In this document: positions 9,959-22,621 of the stretch, piece by piece | Position numbering within the stretch: position 1 is the first letter of the stretch | How the letters are laid out: every line of letters starts with the position of its first letter | NCBI GenBank assembly: GCA_029238175.1 | Contig: JAQWGO010000113.1 | Span: 1 to 61,607 of the forward strand | Reading direction: 5' to 3' | Source: Henriciella sp. | GTDB taxonomy: Bacteria; Pseudomonadota; Alphaproteobacteria; Caulobacterales; Hyphomonadaceae | Length of the DNA: 61,607 nt | Translations under genes and position numbers: made by a program | Notes under the pieces: model-generated | Told to the model about the DNA's origin: nothing | The model's database searches: none | The model's input: only the letters and a program-made list of their open reading frames with translations

Positions 9959-11863
9959 ATGCCTGATACCGTCTCTCTTCCACCGCGTCCGATCATCCGG
10001 CAATTGCCGCCAGATGCAGTGAACCGCATTGCGGCTGGTGAAGTGATTGAGCGCCCCGCCGCGGCGGTGAAAGAGCTGGTTGAGAACGCCATCGATGCGG
10101 GGGCACGCTCTATAACGGTATCAATCGAAGGCGGCGGCCTTAAGCGGATGATCATCGAGGATGATGGCTGCGGAATGAATGCAGCCGATATGACGCTAGC
10201 GCTACAGCGTCATGCCACGTCCAAACTCGCGCCGGGCGAAGATGGCCGCATCGACTTGCTGAACATTCACACAATGGGTTTTCGCGGCGAAGCCCTACCC
10301 TCAATCGCCAGCGTTAGCCGGATGACGATAACCTCGCGTGCAAATGGCGAAGATGCGGCTGAAGTCTTCATTGAAGCTGGCCGCGTAGAGGGCCCCAAAC
10401 CAGCGGCGTTTACGGGGCACGGTCTTTCAGGAACCCGGATCGAGGTTCGCGACTTGTTTCATGCAACTCCAGCCCGCCTAAAGTTCATGAAGACGGAACG
10501 GTCCGAAACGATGGCCGTGACCGACACATTAAAGCGTCTCGCCATGTCACGCGCTGATATTGCATTTAGCTTAGAGAGCAATGGACGTAACACGTTCCGC
10601 TATGCAGCCCACCCCGACACACCCGAAGGCCGGCTGGAGCGCCTTGGCGCCATTATGGGGCGTGACTTCCGGGAGAATGCATTAGAGATCGAAGCGGACC
10701 GCGAAGGTGTTCGCCTTTCTGGCTTTGCAGGTCTACCAACGCTCAATCGCGGCAACGCACAGCAGCAATATTTGTTCGTCAACGGCCGCCCCGTCAAAGA
10801 TCGGATGTTGAACGGCGTTATCCGCGCGGCTTATCAGGATTTTCTCGCCCGTGATCGTCACCCGATGGCGGCGCTATTCGTCGATCTTGATCCTGAATAT
10901 GTCGATGTGAACGTCCATCCGGCGAAGACAGAGGTTCGGTTCCGTGATGCACAGAATGTACGCGGCCTGATTATTGGCGCTTTGCGCCATGCGCTTGCCG
11001 CCGCTGGGCATCGTGCCAGCACGACAGTTGCAGGATACGCTTTAGGGAAAGTACAGACAGAGCCCGTCCAAGCTGATGTCTTTCGCCGTTCTAGCCTGTG
11101 GGGCGAACAAACGTCATCCGCCTCAGCACCGGTCCGCCCATTTGCTGCACCGCAGCCAGTGGAAGGATATGCACAAGCTGACCCTAGACCCAGCTATATG
11201 CCACTGGGGGAGCAGCCTCAGCCCGCGTATGATGGCGCACCAACGGCCCGCGTCGAGCCGACGACAGGTGAGGTTATCAATGATTTCCCCCTTGGCGTTG
11301 CCCGGGCCCAGTTGCACGAAACCTATGTGATTACCCAGACCGAAGATGGCATCGTCATCGTTGACCAGCATGCCGCACATGAGCGCTTGGTGTATGAGGA
11401 TATGAAACGTCAGATGGCCGCGGGCGGGGTTAAGCGCCAAGCGCTTCTCATTCCGGACATCGTGGAATTGACCGAAGATGAAGCCACGCGTGTTTTGGAA
11501 CGCGTTGATGAGCTGGCCGAGCTTGGTTTGGAAATTGAGCCTTTCGGAAACGGGGCCGTCTGTGTGCGCGCAACCCCGGCTTTGTTTGGACAGATGGATG
11601 CGGGCGGCCTCATTCGTGACCTCGCGGACGATTTTGCTGAATATGATGCAGGTTTGGCTCTTAAAGAGCGCTTCGAAGAGGTCATGGGCAACATGGCTTG
11701 CCGCGGTTCGGTTAGGGCAGGGCGACGGCTTAATGGTGAAGAGATGAATGCGCTGCTTCGCGAGATGGAAGCGACCCCTCATTCTGGTCAATGTAATCAT
11801 GGTCGTCCGACTTACGTCGAGCTAAAACTCGCTGATATTGAACGCTTATTTGGACGCCGATAA
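9959..11863 (+). CDS. mutL: DNA mismatch repair endonuclease MutL
   Basis: [41 protein letters not shown]-terminal [12 protein letters not shown]. Confidence 0.97.
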   Translation: MPDTVSLPPRPIIRQLPPDAVNRIAAGEVIERPAAAVKELVENAIDAGARSITVSIEGGGLKRMIIEDDGCGMNAADMTLALQRHATSKLAPGEDGRIDLLNIHTMGFRGEALPSIASVSRMTITSRANGEDAAEVFIEAGRVEGPKPAAFTGHGLSGTRIEVRDLFHATPARLKFMKTERSETMAVTDTLKRLAMSRADIAFSLESNGRNTFRYAAHPDTPEGRLERLGAIMGRDFRENALEIEADREGVRLSGFAGLPTLNRGNAQQQYLFVNGRPVKDRMLNGVIRAAYQDFLARDRHPMAALFVDLDPEYVDVNVHPAKTEVRFRDAQNVRGLIIGALRHALAAAGHRASTTVAGYALGKVQTEPVQADVFRRSSLWGEQTSSASAPVRPFAAPQPVEGYAQADPRPSYMPLGEQPQPAYDGAPTARVEPTTGEVINDFPLGVARAQLHETYVITQTEDGIVIVDQHAAHERLVYEDMKRQMAAGGVKRQALLIPDIVELTEDEATRVLERVDELAELGLEIEPFGNGAVCVRATPALFGQMDAGGLIRDLADDFAEYDAGLALKERFEEVMGNMACRGSVRAGRRLNGEEMNALLREMEATPHSGQCNHGRPTYVELKLADIERLFGRR

Positions 11864-11919
11864 ATTCGCTTGTTTAGATAATTATATAAATATTCAACTT
11901 TAATTGGCATACAGAGGCT

Positions 11920-14285
<2,366 letters not shown>

Positions 14286-14404
14286 CTAATCCCCTATGCT
14301 AGCATGCGCAAGCAGCAGTAAAAATCACCACTTAGATCAAATTTTATAGATCGTTTTAGCGGTCAATTGACCACCATCTGCAATATTCCCTCAGATTCCT
14401 AGCG

Positions 14405-14731
14405 ATGGAGGGCCAATTGGCCGACTCTAAAAATTCATCTGACCCTTATCAGGCTGTTTTTGAGCAGTTCATGATCGAGGTACGCTTCTATTTAGGCGAA
14501 GTTCAGGGATGGCTTTTGTCGCTTTCTGACGGCGAAAAAATCCTCGGTCTATGCGCCTTCGTTTTAGTTCTGATGCTAATCATTGTTTCCAAAGCTCGCA
14601 GAAATGAAGATCCCGGCAGTAACGGGCGCCAGTTCTCGGGCGCACTCGTGCTCGTTTTAATCTTCGCCTTTGGTGCCGGTTGGACGCTTGATGCTGGTGA
14701 TGGTAGCTTCGCTCATCTGTTTGGACGCTAG
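14405..14731 (+). CDS. hypothetical membrane protein
   Basis: Intact ORF with two TM segments in a coding gap; no family recognised. Confidence 0.6.
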   Translation: MEGQLADSKNSSDPYQAVFEQFMIEVRFYLGEVQGWLLSLSDGEKILGLCAFVLVLMLIIVSKARRNEDPGSNGRQFSGALVLVLIFAFGAGWTLDAGDGSFAHLFGR

Positions 14732-14763
14732 GCTTATTCCCTCATACGCCCTAAATAGGGGTC

Positions 14764-16638
14764 ATGCCTGACTCGCCAGCTCCTGAAATCCGCAAACGCG
14801 GCATAGACGTCATCAAAGACAATCTAACCCGGCTTCCTGCAAAGCCTGGCGTGTATCGTATGTTTGGAGAAGATGAGACGGTCCTTTATGTCGGCAAGGC
14901 CAAAAGCCTAAAGGCCCGCGTCGCGTCCTACACGCGTATCGGCGGACATACCCAGCGGATCGCAACGATGATCATGCTGACGGCGCGAATGGAATTTGTG
15001 GTCACTGAGACAGAGACCGAGGCTTTGCTACTCGAAGCCAGCCTGATCAAGTCGCTGAAGCCGCGTTTCAATATCCTGTTGCGGGACGATAAATCGTTTC
15101 CATACATCTTAATCCGCCGCGATCATGAATCGCCGCAAGTATTAAAATATCGCGGCAGCAAGAAAGATCGCGGCGACTATTTCGGCCCATTTGCCAATGC
15201 GAGCGCCGTAACACGAACCATTGATACGCTGCAGAAAGCATTCTTGCTCCGCACGTGCGAGGATAGCGTCTACTCTGCCCGTAAACGTCCCTGCATGCTG
15301 CATCAGATCAAGCGCTGCTCAGCCCCGTGTGTGGGCTTGATTGAGCATGACGAATATGTCGAACTTGCCAATCAAGCGTCTGATTTCTTGCGCGGAAAAG
15401 CCACCGATCTTCACAAAGAACTCGCTCAAGATATGGAGCAAGCTGCGACCGATATGGAGTTTGAGCGTGCGGCTGCATTACGTGACCGTATCCGGGCGCT
15501 CGCCACAGTTCGGGCGCAGCAGGACATCAATCCGGACGGCATCGAAGAAGCCGATATTTTCGCGGTCGCAATGGAAGGTGGGCAATCGGCCGTACAGGTC
15601 TTCTTCATTCGTGCAGGTCAAAACTGGGGCGCAAGCATTCACTTCCCTCGCCATGAAAAAGGCGAAGAAGAAGCAGACATTCTCGCAGCTTTCTTGGTCC
15701 AGTTCTACGACAAGCGCCCGCCACCTCGCTTGATTTTGACGAATGTCGAACCCGCGGATGGCAAACTTATCGCCGAAGCGCTTGAAACCAAGTCTGATCG
15801 CCGCGTTGAACTTCGTGCGCCGCAACGCGGAGATAAGCGGTCACTCGTTGAACAAGCCACACGCAGCTCATCGGAAGCCTTAAGCCGCAAGCTTGCTGAA
15901 AGTGCTAGCCAAGCGAGATTGCTAAAAGAGGTCGCCAAAGCGTTTGACCTTGAAGAGCCGCCGAAGCGGATCGAGATTTACGATAACTCTCACATTCAAG
16001 GTAAGAACATGGTCGGCGGTATGGTTGTGGCTGGGCCGGACGGCTTCGATAAAGGCCAGTATCGTAAGTTCAACATCAAAGACAAAACCATCGAGCCGGG
16101 TGATGATTACGGCATGATGCGTGAAGTCATGCGCCGTCGTTTCGCTCGCGCGCTAAAAGACCGTGATGAAGGCAATAAAGAAACGTGGCCTGACCTTGTT
16201 CTGATCGATGGCGGTCTTGGTCAGCTTAATGCGGTGATAGAAGCGATCGCTGATGTTGGTCTTTCGCCAGCCGATGTAACTTTGGTTTCAATCGCTAAAG
16301 GTGTCGAGCGTAATGCCGGGCGAGAGCAATTCTTCAGACCCGCGAAAGCGCCATTCCGTCTACCTGAAAATGCATCAGTTCTGTATTATTTACAGCGTTT
16401 GCGTGATGAGGCTCACCGCTGGGCCATCGGCGCACACCGCGCCAAGCGCAGCGCTGATATTAAGAAAAATCCTCTCGACGAAATCGAAGGCATCGGACCG
16501 GGCCGAAAGAAAGCCCTGCTCCAATATTTCGGGTCAGCTAAAGGCGTCTCTAAAGCAAAGGTCGCTGATCTACTCGAAGTGGATGGCGTGTCGGCTGCTT
16601 TGGCAGAGCGTATTTATGGCCACTTTAACAGTGGCTAA
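14764..16638 (+). CDS. uvrC: excinuclease ABC subunit C
   Basis: LPAKPGVYRMFG...VLYVGKAKSLKARV; EIYDNSHIQG; C-terminal HhH. Confidence 0.97.
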   Translation: MPDSPAPEIRKRGIDVIKDNLTRLPAKPGVYRMFGEDETVLYVGKAKSLKARVASYTRIGGHTQRIATMIMLTARMEFVVTETETEALLLEASLIKSLKPRFNILLRDDKSFPYILIRRDHESPQVLKYRGSKKDRGDYFGPFANASAVTRTIDTLQKAFLLRTCEDSVYSARKRPCMLHQIKRCSAPCVGLIEHDEYVELANQASDFLRGKATDLHKELAQDMEQAATDMEFERAAALRDRIRALATVRAQQDINPDGIEEADIFAVAMEGGQSAVQVFFIRAGQNWGASIHFPRHEKGEEEADILAAFLVQFYDKRPPPRLILTNVEPADGKLIAEALETKSDRRVELRAPQRGDKRSLVEQATRSSSEALSRKLAESASQARLLKEVAKAFDLEEPPKRIEIYDNSHIQGKNMVGGMVVAGPDGFDKGQYRKFNIKDKTIEPGDDYGMMREVMRRRFARALKDRDEGNKETWPDLVLIDGGLGQLNAVIEAIADVGLSPADVTLVSIAKGVERNAGREQFFRPAKAPFRLPENASVLYYLQRLRDEAHRWAIGAHRAKRSADIKKNPLDEIEGIGPGRKKALLQYFGSAKGVSKAKVADLLEVDGVSAALAERIYGHFNSG

Positions 16639-17234
16639 CGGTTTGCGCCTGGCACCCACTTAACGTCATCGGTGCCATTATTGTTAGCTGCGCGCCCCGC
16701 CACAAACAGCCAGTCTGAAAGACGGTTCGCATAGGCGAGCGCTTCTGGGCTTACTATTTCATCGTCTAGACTGGAAAGCTCTGCGATCTGGCGTTCTGCG
16801 CGGCGGCACAGCGTACGTGCCACATGCATATGTGTTGCGACTTCGGACCCACCCGGCAAGATGAAGCTGTCCAACGGCGCGATGTTTGCGTTCATCGCAT
16901 CGATCTCAGTTTCGAGACGTTGAACCTGCGTTCCCACGATCCGAAGCGGTTCCCATTCGAGCTTTTTGCCAGTGTCAGGTGTGGCAAGATCAGCGCCGAG
17001 ATCAAACAAGTCATTCTGAATACGGCGAATGGCGGCCAGCATATCGCCGTCTGCATGCAGCGCTGCAACACCAAGGGCGGCGTTGACTTCATCAACCGTA
17101 CCGTAAGCGGTAACACGTGGATGCCACTTATCAACAGGCTCACCCGTCGAAAGCCGCGTTTTACCTTTGTCGCCAGTCTTGGTGTAGATTTTGTCGAGCT
17201 TGACCATGCTAGCCTCTAAAACCTGGGAAAGCAC
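16635..17234 (-). CDS. cob(I)yrinic acid a,c-diamide adenosyltransferase, PduO type
   Basis: KIYTKTGDKGKTRLSTGE; RTLCRRAERQ. Confidence 0.92.
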   Translation of the reverse strand: MLSQVLEASMVKLDKIYTKTGDKGKTRLSTGEPVDKWHPRVTAYGTVDEVNAALGVAALHADGDMLAAIRRIQNDLFDLGADLATPDTGKKLEWEPLRIVGTQVQRLETEIDAMNANIAPLDSFILPGGSEVATHMHVARTLCRRAERQIAELSSLDDEIVSPEALAYANRLSDWLFVAGRAANNNGTDDVKWVPGANR

Positions 17235-17424
17235 CCATCACAATTGCGAGCAGGATAAGCACAAGTATAACCGCGAACTGTGCGATTACGCGGGCACGCA
17301 TCAGCTTGTTAGAACGGCTAGGTTGGCCTTCATCTGTCTTCAAAAGATTCACAAGACCCAATATCAAAACGACGACCAAAGCGGCGATTCCAATAAACAA
17401 GCCGTAAGAGAGTAGCGTGGCCAT
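17209..17424 (-). CDS. twin-transmembrane / HIG1-domain small protein
   Basis: 71 aa, two TM segments with SRSNKLMRARVIAQ linker. Confidence 0.75.
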   Translation of the reverse strand: MATLLSYGLFIGIAALVVVLILGLVNLLKTDEGQPSRSNKLMRARVIAQFAVILVLILLAIVMGAFPGFRG

Positions 17425-17506
17425 AAGTCAGCCCTTTCATATTTTCTGCTTTGTCAGTTAGGGCATAGACGCAGAAAACCTATGAGGCACGCAGCCGCGC
17501 CTTGTC

Positions 17507-18205
17507 TTAGTATTCGTAAACCTCAACCTTATCGACCTTGATCGTATAGGCCGCATCGGCGAGTTCAGACTCTTGGGTTTGGGTATAAATCGTCCCCTCA
17601 ATCCAAACGGCCTGAGCCAAATCTTTCAACATGATCGGCTTGTCCGTCATCACAAAAATCGTCTGGTTCGGCGGTGGAGGCGGCGCATGCAAACAAGCAC
17701 CGTAATAAGGCACCAGCAGGAATTCTGAAATCTCGGCTTTCGAACCATATTCGAACGGCACGGTGTATCCCGGAATACGAACCTTGGTTTCATGCAGCGC
17801 TGGAACGGTGTTGAACGTCCCAATCTGTACCATTGTATCGCCAGCTGATCCTTCGGCAATTCCGCCGCCTGAATACAACATCGCCATTTGGCTTTGGTAC
17901 AGCTCAGCTAGACGCTCTTCTTCGCCTTCTGGCATTAGCTCTTCCCAGCCAATTTCCTGAACGCCGCGCGACATGAGGTCATTCGCCTTTGCGCCTGCTT
18001 CAGCCAACCGTGAAGACGTTGCCCCGTCTTTCTTTGGCTCCGGAATCTTGTCGCCGACTTGCGGTTCAGTTTTGGTTTTAGCTACGTCGCTCGATTCAGC
18101 GATAATCTCTGCGGATTCGACAGGTGTCTCCGGCGCAGAGTCTGCTTGGCTACAGGCAGCTAGTCCAGCGGCGGCGAGAATGGATAGAAATGCAAGTGTT
18201 CTCAT
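17507..18205 (-). CDS. DUF3299-containing lipoprotein (ZrgD/PA4066-like)
   Basis: Lipobox LAAC; YYGACLHAPPPPPNQTIFV...VWIEGTI typical of DUF3299. Confidence 0.8.
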   Translation of the reverse strand: MRTLAFLSILAAAGLAACSQADSAPETPVESAEIIAESSDVAKTKTEPQVGDKIPEPKKDGATSSRLAEAGAKANDLMSRGVQEIGWEELMPEGEEERLAELYQSQMAMLYSGGGIAEGSAGDTMVQIGTFNTVPALHETKVRIPGYTVPFEYGSKAEISEFLLVPYYGACLHAPPPPPNQTIFVMTDKPIMLKDLAQAVWIEGTIYTQTQESELADAAYTIKVDKVEVYEY

Positions 18206-18261
18206 AAAATTGTACCTAAGCGGGAAGCAGCTCTCGCGCCAGCCCTATAGAGCGGATGTGA

Positions 18262-19530
18262 TCAGAGTTTAACGGTTAGCCCATCTGCCAATGATCGGCG
18301 CAGGGCGGTCAGTGCGGGCCAAATGCCGAGCAGCAAAGCTGCCCCCGTGACGGCTAAGATTGTATAGACATCAACAAGGCTAGGCCCTGTTCCAATCAAC
18401 GCAATCCCATACTGCGCCGACAGAATTGGCGCCGCAATTGTGAAGATGACCTGTATCAGGACTGCGCCTAATACAGCGCCTAAAAAGCCAAGAACAGCGG
18501 CTTCAGCGACCATTAGTGCAAAGACATGATGCGGCCGCGCACCGGTTGCGCGCAAGATAGACATCTCGCGTCGTCGTTCGTTTAGACTGGTCAGGATACT
18601 TGTCAGGATCGACACCAATCCAACCGCAATCACAAAAGCAGAAACAGCCAGCAAAACCCGTTCAGCGGTGCCCATAACTTGCCAAAGCTCCGCGAGCGCT
18701 TGCCCCGGAATGATCGCCATCAATGGCTCTGATTTATTCGTATTGATCGCCCGGCGCGTGCGCAACACGGTTGCACGGCTCTTCAATCCAACAAACACGG
18801 CGGTGACTGTTTTAGGGGTCAGGTCAAAGCTGCGAATGGTGTTTTCTGTAATCGTGTCTGCCAGCGGATTTTTAGATCCGGTTTCCCAGCCAACATGGAT
18901 TGCGGTGATGGCCTCCAATGACACCTGAATGGTCTGGTCAACTGGCGTTCCTGTTGGCGCAAGAATTCCGACGACGCGGAATGGTCGATTGTCATGATCG
19001 CTAAACCCACCAGCGCCTAGACCGTGAGTTAAAACCATAGGCGTGCCAATTTTATAGCCTAGGTCCTTTGCGACCTGCGCGCCAATGACGGCGTCGAACA
19101 GGTCGTCGAACTTCTGGCCTTCGCCAAATTTCAAATCTTGCTTCTGGCCATACTTATAATGCTCAAAATAGGCTTCCGTTGTGCCCATAACCCTAAACCC
19201 GCGATGGCTATCCCCCAGTGAGATTGGCACGGTCCAAGCAATATCATCGCGCGCGTCTAGCTCTTCATAGGCTGGCCACGAAATCTCCGCCGTCGCATTC
19301 CCCAAACGGAAAACTGAATAAAGCAAAAGGTTGATCTGACCTGAAGGCGCGCCGACGATAAGTTCAGTGCCAGAAATCGTATTATCGAACCCGGACTTGG
19401 CCGCGTTCCGCGCTTTCTCAACGCCCAGGAATAGCGCCACGGATAACGCAACCGCGAGGATAGTTAGCAGGGCAGAGCCCCGGCGATTGAGCACGCTGCG
19501 CCATGCCAGACCAAGAATAGAGACGCCCAT
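18262..19530 (-). CDS. ABC transporter permease, MacB/FtsX family
   Basis: SLAWRS...LTILAVALSVALFLGVEK; C-terminal RRREMSILRATGA. Confidence 0.88.
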   Translation of the reverse strand: MGVSILGLAWRSVLNRRGSALLTILAVALSVALFLGVEKARNAAKSGFDNTISGTELIVGAPSGQINLLLYSVFRLGNATAEISWPAYEELDARDDIAWTVPISLGDSHRGFRVMGTTEAYFEHYKYGQKQDLKFGEGQKFDDLFDAVIGAQVAKDLGYKIGTPMVLTHGLGAGGFSDHDNRPFRVVGILAPTGTPVDQTIQVSLEAITAIHVGWETGSKNPLADTITENTIRSFDLTPKTVTAVFVGLKSRATVLRTRRAINTNKSEPLMAIIPGQALAELWQVMGTAERVLLAVSAFVIAVGLVSILTSILTSLNERRREMSILRATGARPHHVFALMVAEAAVLGFLGAVLGAVLIQVIFTIAAPILSAQYGIALIGTGPSLVDVYTILAVTGAALLLGIWPALTALRRSLADGLTVKL

Positions 19531-20240
19531 TATGCGGCCTCCACAGTCTGCGACGCACGGTTTAACTCACCTAGGTCAACAGCGCGATCAAACAGGCCAG
19601 CAAGGCTTGCATCATGGCTTACGAACAGCATGGCCGCATCGGTGCGTTTGGCTTCTTCGCTGAGCAATTCAATAAACCGGTCTCGGCTATCTGCATCAAG
19701 CGCTGAGGTCGGCTCATCCGCAATGATCAGTGAAGGCCCGCCAATCAGGGCTCGCGCTGCCGCGACACGCTGTTGCTGCCCAACCGAGAGTTCCGTCACA
19801 TTCCGCTTCAACATTTCAGGATCACTCAAACCAAGCCGCGAAAGTAAGCGTTTGGCTTCAGTTTCCACACCGCCGGCCATCTTCACGGCATCCATACGCG
19901 CCTTTGAAAAACGGCAGGGCAGAGCGACGTTTTGAATAAGCGATAAGTAAGGGACCAGATTGAACATCTGGAAGATGACACCCAAATGATCGGCTCGAAT
20001 GGCATCACGCCGACGTCCCGGCAAGTCGGCGATATTCTGTCCCAAAATACTGATCGTCCCAGCTTGCGCTTCAAGTACACCCGCGATCAGACCCAGCAGT
20101 GTTGATTTACCAGATCCAGACGCACCGCGCAGGAAAAGGCGCTCTGACGGCTGCAGGGTAAAGCGCTCAATGTCGAGCAGTATAGGAGCCTTTGGCCACT
20201 GAAACTTTAAGTTCGAAATATCGACGATTGGATCGGGCAT
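19530..20240 (-). CDS. ABC transporter ATP-binding protein
   Basis: Walker A GASGSGKSTLL; signature LSVGQQQRVAAARAL; Walker B LIIADEPT. Confidence 0.93.
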   Translation of the reverse strand: MPDPIVDISNLKFQWPKAPILLDIERFTLQPSERLFLRGASGSGKSTLLGLIAGVLEAQAGTISILGQNIADLPGRRRDAIRADHLGVIFQMFNLVPYLSLIQNVALPCRFSKARMDAVKMAGGVETEAKRLLSRLGLSDPEMLKRNVTELSVGQQQRVAAARALIGGPSLIIADEPTSALDADSRDRFIELLSEEAKRTDAAMLFVSHDASLAGLFDRAVDLGELNRASQTVEAA

Positions 20241-20888
20241 TTAGGGAAACTGGATCACTGGATTTGCAGCGCTCAAGCTATCGGCGTTCTGCCCGCTATC
20301 GGTTAGCGCAACTGCGTCGATTTCATCGAAGCCACTAAAGGCGTCAAACGCGAGCACCTTAACGCCAGAAATGATCGATGCATCGTCGCAAGCGAAGGTC
20401 AGGTCGATGACCATCTTTCCATGCTGCCCATCGCTACGGGCACTCACGCTGCGCTCTGTTCTAAGGCAGTCTCCGCCAATCAATTCCGCCGTTTGATCGG
20501 CGTATCGCGCAGTGTCGCCAAGGTCAGTTTCAGTTTCTGAAAGGCCATAATTTGCCAGCGGGGATTCCAAGCTAATTGAAATCGTGTTGCCTTCACGAAC
20601 AACCGCCAATTCGGCATGGCCGTGAACGTGGGCTTCGCCGCCCGCATGGTCATCATGGTCTGCATAACTGTCATCGTCATGGTCGGCGTGGTCGTCTTCA
20701 TCCTGATGCGCGTCATGTGAAGCGGAAACTGTCTCAGGCGCTGCTGGTGCGACAGGCGCGATAGCTTCATCTGTTACAACAGGCGGGGCAGGCGGTGTAT
20801 CCGGTGCCTCTGTGGCTGGTTGGCAGGCCGCCAATAAGACAGCAGCAACAGAAATTAGACCTGTATGAAGGGGTGTTATACGCGGCAT
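20241..20888 (-). CDS. His-rich DUF2796 (ZrgA/PA4063-like) zinc-binding periplasmic lipoprotein
   Basis: Lipobox LAAC; HDAHQDEDDHADHDDDSYADHDDHAGGEAHVHGHAEL then the DUF2796 core. Confidence 0.8.
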   Translation of the reverse strand: MPRITPLHTGLISVAAVLLAACQPATEAPDTPPAPPVVTDEAIAPVAPAAPETVSASHDAHQDEDDHADHDDDSYADHDDHAGGEAHVHGHAELAVVREGNTISISLESPLANYGLSETETDLGDTARYADQTAELIGGDCLRTERSVSARSDGQHGKMVIDLTFACDDASIISGVKVLAFDAFSGFDEIDAVALTDSGQNADSLSAANPVIQFP

Positions 20889-20952
20889 AAAAACTCCAGC
20901 TTTTGTTTGACAGGTAAAGGTGTCAGGACTAACTCGCCCTAACGTTTTTGAG

Positions 20953-20964
20953 ATACTATAACAT
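20953..20964. promoter_or_regulatory. candidate Zur-like operator ATACTATAACAT in the divergent promoter region
   Basis: 10/12 match to ATGTTATAACAT, between DUF2796 (-) and ZIP (+) genes. Confidence 0.4.
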
Positions 20965-21015
20965 TTATACCCTACATATAGGGCAATCTGCCGCTCGCCT
21001 AGGATTATTCAATCA

Positions 21016-21798
21016 ATGTTCGAAACCCTGCAAGCCCCACTCTTCTTTGGCTTGATCGCTGCGTTTGTGACGACGTTGGGTTTGCTTGCGGTTGCATTGC
21101 GAAGCGATTGGAGCTTGCGTTATGCCAATCTCTTCGGGCTCGCCGCGGCTGGAATGCTCTGCAGCATGGCATTCTTGCACATATTGCCGGAAGCGTTTGC
21201 CATGTCTGCGAATGCGCCTGTTTGGCTAACCGCAGGCTTCTTTGGTGGTTTGCTGATCAGTTATTTGGTGAAGACGCTCTTCCCGGATCGCGAAGGTTCG
21301 ACGCTCCCAAGTGAAGCCATCACGCCTATTCTGGCGATTGCCATTCACTCTTTCATCGATGGTATCGTCTACTCGGTTACCTTTGCCGCAAGCTTCTCTG
21401 CTGGTGTCTTCGCCGCAATTGGGCTGATCCTGCATGAGTTCCCTGAGGGCGTCATCGCGTTCGCGATTTTGCGCCGTCATAATGTCTCTAACCGCAAATC
21501 GTTTCTGTGGGCGTTCCTCGCCGCAGCCGTAACAACGCCGCTCGGTGTCCTCGTGTCCGGACCATTCATGTATGGGCTTGGTGAGGATACAATCGGGGCA
21601 CTGTTCGGTTTGTCTGCGGGGTTACTTCTCTTCGTTGCAACCGGCCCATTGATGGCGCCGCTGAAAGAAGTCAGCCCCGGAAAAGGCTTAGCTGCGCTAT
21701 CAGCTGGGGTAGTCTTTGCAATCGGCTTGATGATTATCCCGCTGCCCGGTCACGATGGTCATGATCACATAGGCCATGCTCACGCTGAGCATAGATAA
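21016..21798 (+). CDS. ZIP family metal transporter
   Basis: AIHSFIDGIVY...LILHEFPEGVIAF; His-rich C-terminus GHDGHDHIGHAHAEH. Confidence 0.92.
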   Translation: MFETLQAPLFFGLIAAFVTTLGLLAVALRSDWSLRYANLFGLAAAGMLCSMAFLHILPEAFAMSANAPVWLTAGFFGGLLISYLVKTLFPDREGSTLPSEAITPILAIAIHSFIDGIVYSVTFAASFSAGVFAAIGLILHEFPEGVIAFAILRRHNVSNRKSFLWAFLAAAVTTPLGVLVSGPFMYGLGEDTIGALFGLSAGLLLFVATGPLMAPLKEVSPGKGLAALSAGVVFAIGLMIIPLPGHDGHDHIGHAHAEHR

Positions 21799-22592
21799 TG
21801 CCACTTCGCGCCATTGTCCTAAGCCTACTTATCGGGCTTGCAGTACTTCTCTCGGCCAGTATTTCCCCTGCAAGTGCGCATCCTGAAGACGAATTTTGTA
21901 CAATGGATGACGGGATAGACCCGGCGCTCTGCCGCGCCCTGCAAGAGCTAGACAGGGCCTCGGATACAGACAACCCAAATAGCGATTTCACTGAAACACA
22001 TAAGATTGATTTTGACCGCCCAGTTTTGGAGACATTTGGTCTCTACATAAAGATTGGAGTTCAGCACATCCTGCCCGGCGGTTTGGACCATATACTGTTC
22101 GTCTTGGCATTGTTCTTCTCGACGCGCCGCTTGAGACCACTCCTTATTCAGGTATCGGCTTTCACGATAGCGCATACCGTGACGCTTGGCCTTGTTGCGT
22201 CGGGTGTATTTGCACCGCCAGCTTCAATTGTAGAGCCATTGATCGCCGCAACGATCGCCTTCGTGGCGATTGAGAATATCATATTCAAAGACATGACCCG
22301 TTGGCGGCCATTTGTGGTTTTTGCGTTTGGCTTGATCCACGGAATGGGTTTTGCGGGGTTCTTTGGTTCTCTCGGCTTACCAGATGGCCAGTTCTGGAGC
22401 GCTTTGCTGGGCTTCAATGTCGGCGTCGAAATCGGACAGTTGAGCGTCATTCTACTGGCTGCGGTTCTCCTCTGGCCTTTTCGGGCGAAGCTTCAAGCAG
22501 TGGCGTATCGTCGGTTCATTGTCTGGCCGGCATGTGCGGCCATCGGTTTAACCGGACTAATCTGGACAGTTGAAAGACTCGCTGGCGCTTAA
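21798..22592 (+). CDS. HupE/UreJ family protein
   Basis: GVQHILPGGLDHILFVLALFF; FGLIHGMGFA. Confidence 0.88.
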   Translation: MPLRAIVLSLLIGLAVLLSASISPASAHPEDEFCTMDDGIDPALCRALQELDRASDTDNPNSDFTETHKIDFDRPVLETFGLYIKIGVQHILPGGLDHILFVLALFFSTRRLRPLLIQVSAFTIAHTVTLGLVASGVFAPPASIVEPLIAATIAFVAIENIIFKDMTRWRPFVVFAFGLIHGMGFAGFFGSLGLPDGQFWSALLGFNVGVEIGQLSVILLAAVLLWPFRAKLQAVAYRRFIVWPACAAIGLTGLIWTVERLAGA

Positions 22593-22621
22593 TCGGCATC
22601 TGCCTTGCACTAAAGCAGGGT

